Source: Desulfovibrio desulfuricans
GTDB taxonomy: Bacteria; Desulfobacterota; Desulfovibrionia; Desulfovibrionales; Desulfovibrionaceae
DNA: 13,263 nt
Direction: 5' to 3'
NCBI GenBank assembly: GCA_003251995.1
Contig: QKDT01000265.1
Coordinates: forward strand, 1-13,263
The notes below the pieces were generated by a model, which was not told the origin of the DNA, searched no databases, and was given only the letters and a program-made list of their open reading frames with translations. The position numbers and the translations under genes were made by a program. Positions 12,716 to 13,263 of the stretch are shown one piece after another. How positions within the stretch are numbered: position 1 is the first letter of the stretch; each line of letters begins with the position of its first letter.

Positions 12716-13069
12716 TGACATTTCGGCTTGTTACTTCTGCTCAATACCTGACCGGTTCTGACACCGGTCTGCCGTGATTTGATCAAGATCAGGATCCGGT
12801 TTCGCACCTTCAACAAGAAGATTTTATGACGAGCATTGTGCAATGATTGCGGGATTTAGATATGAAGGGTTAACGCTCTGAAGGGGAGTGGTCGGTAATG
12901 CTCACCCCTTTGCTCTGCCCGTAACTCTGCCCGTAGCTCTGTGGGGAAGATCTCCGCAAACTGCGCTGCAAACCTTGCGGACTAGCCGACTGGTTAGAGC
13001 CGCTGGCCCGTATCTGCCAATCGCTCAGAGAAGGCAGTTAAATCTATTGTGGTGCTACTGAAAGCCCTC
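12716..13069. other. Gene-free stretch with short repeats
   Basis: No frame in these ~350 bases looks protein-coding. Visible structures: GACCGGT-TCTGAC-ACCGGTC (12750-12769), an FNR-box-like TTGAT-CAAG-ATCAG (12779-12792), AAGGGG/CCCCTT (12881-12886 / 12905-12910), two and a half copies of CTCTGCCCGTAR (12913-12941), and CCGCAA/TTGCGG (12954-12959 / 12975-12980). No RNA gene is recognised. Confidence 0.5.
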
Positions 13070-13243
13070 TTAATGATTCTGCCGTTGCTGGGGTAGATAT
13101 TCCCAATACCAATTGCTAACGAGCGTTTCGTCCTGCGAGGTCCATTCGCCGCAGGTTTCAAAGTAGTCGAGCACACTTTGTTCTCTGGGGCTGAGCGCAA
13201 GATTGGGCGTTGCCATCTGGCGCATACGGATAAAAATTACCAT
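13070..13243 (-). CDS. Possible 3' end of an unrecognised minus-strand gene
   Basis: On the minus strand a frame runs from the window edge to TAA at 13072-13070. From the first ATG (13243) it gives 57 residues, including LALSPREQSVLDYFETCGEW and SNWYWEYLPQQRQ. It has no Shine-Dalgarno before that ATG, and the frame stays open to the edge of the window, so a start further right is likely. SPREQSVLDYF resembles the opening of LuxR-type helix-turn-helix domains, but what follows does not continue that pattern. I do not recognise it. An overlapping 68-residue frame (12994-13200) competes; a decayed or frameshifted gene end is an alternative. Confidence 0.3.
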   Translation of the reverse strand: MVIFIRMRQMATPNLALSPREQSVLDYFETCGEWTSQDETLVSNWYWEYLPQQRQNH

Positions 13244-13263
13244 GCACTCAAAAAGTGAAAACA

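Noticed and set aside
12976..13000. tRNA-like D-arm (TAGCCGACTGGTTAGAGC)
   Set aside because: Two of the four D-stem pairs fail, there is no T-loop (GTTCRA), no matching acceptor strand, and the possible anticodon stem has only 4 bp. Probably chance.

Overview
The window looks like a chromosomal segment of a sulfate-reducing Desulfovibrio-type bacterium (Desulfovibrionaceae). The main reason is the 4.87-12.65 kb block, which holds every core part of lactate uptake and oxidation known from the Desulfovibrio organic-acid oxidation locus, including a LutB protein fused to a LutA-like domain. Codon choice is GC-rich, and all confident genes lie on the + strand. The species call is inference; no rRNA or other marker is present.

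Layout. (1) 1-161: the 3' end of a SPOUT tRNA methyltransferase (TrmL type), which overlaps the start of cbiB (158-1267, cobamide side-chain attachment) by ATGA. (2) 1425-2216: a YkgJ-type cysteine-cluster protein. (3) 2382-3596: ribBA, with its own promoter candidate and a very strong intrinsic terminator. (4) 3705-4265: a small four-helix membrane protein with cytochrome b561-like histidines. (5) 4266-4868: a 603-base AT-richer regulatory spacer with phased T-tracts, a 13-bp stem-loop and two similar promoter-like units 49 bp apart. (6) 4869-12645: the lactate block. It contains a GlcD-type FAD dehydrogenase, its Fe-S partner, lutC, a LutB-LutA fusion and the LctP lactate permease. (7) 12646-13263: a terminator-like hairpin, then sequence with no confident gene except a possible 3' end of a minus-strand ORF at the right edge.

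How the genes work together (inference from families). LctP imports lactate. The GlcD-type flavoprotein with its Fe-S partner would oxidise D-lactate (or another 2-hydroxy acid), and LutC with LutB-LutA would oxidise L-lactate. Both give pyruvate and pass electrons through Fe-S proteins towards the membrane pool. In D. vulgaris, as I recall it, acetate-forming genes (pta, ackA) lie between the two modules; here they do not.

Most notable unexplained signal. Three of the four gaps inside the lactate block are long (120, 239 and 266 bases) and carry strong stem-loops. The best is a 24-bp stem at 10699-10751 just after lutB and before lctP. It is unbroken in the + strand RNA, and its four non-Watson-Crick positions are all G-U pairs. 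It is followed at once by a 13-bp hairpin and then several smaller ones, so the whole lctP leader looks like a structured RNA that I cannot match to a known class.
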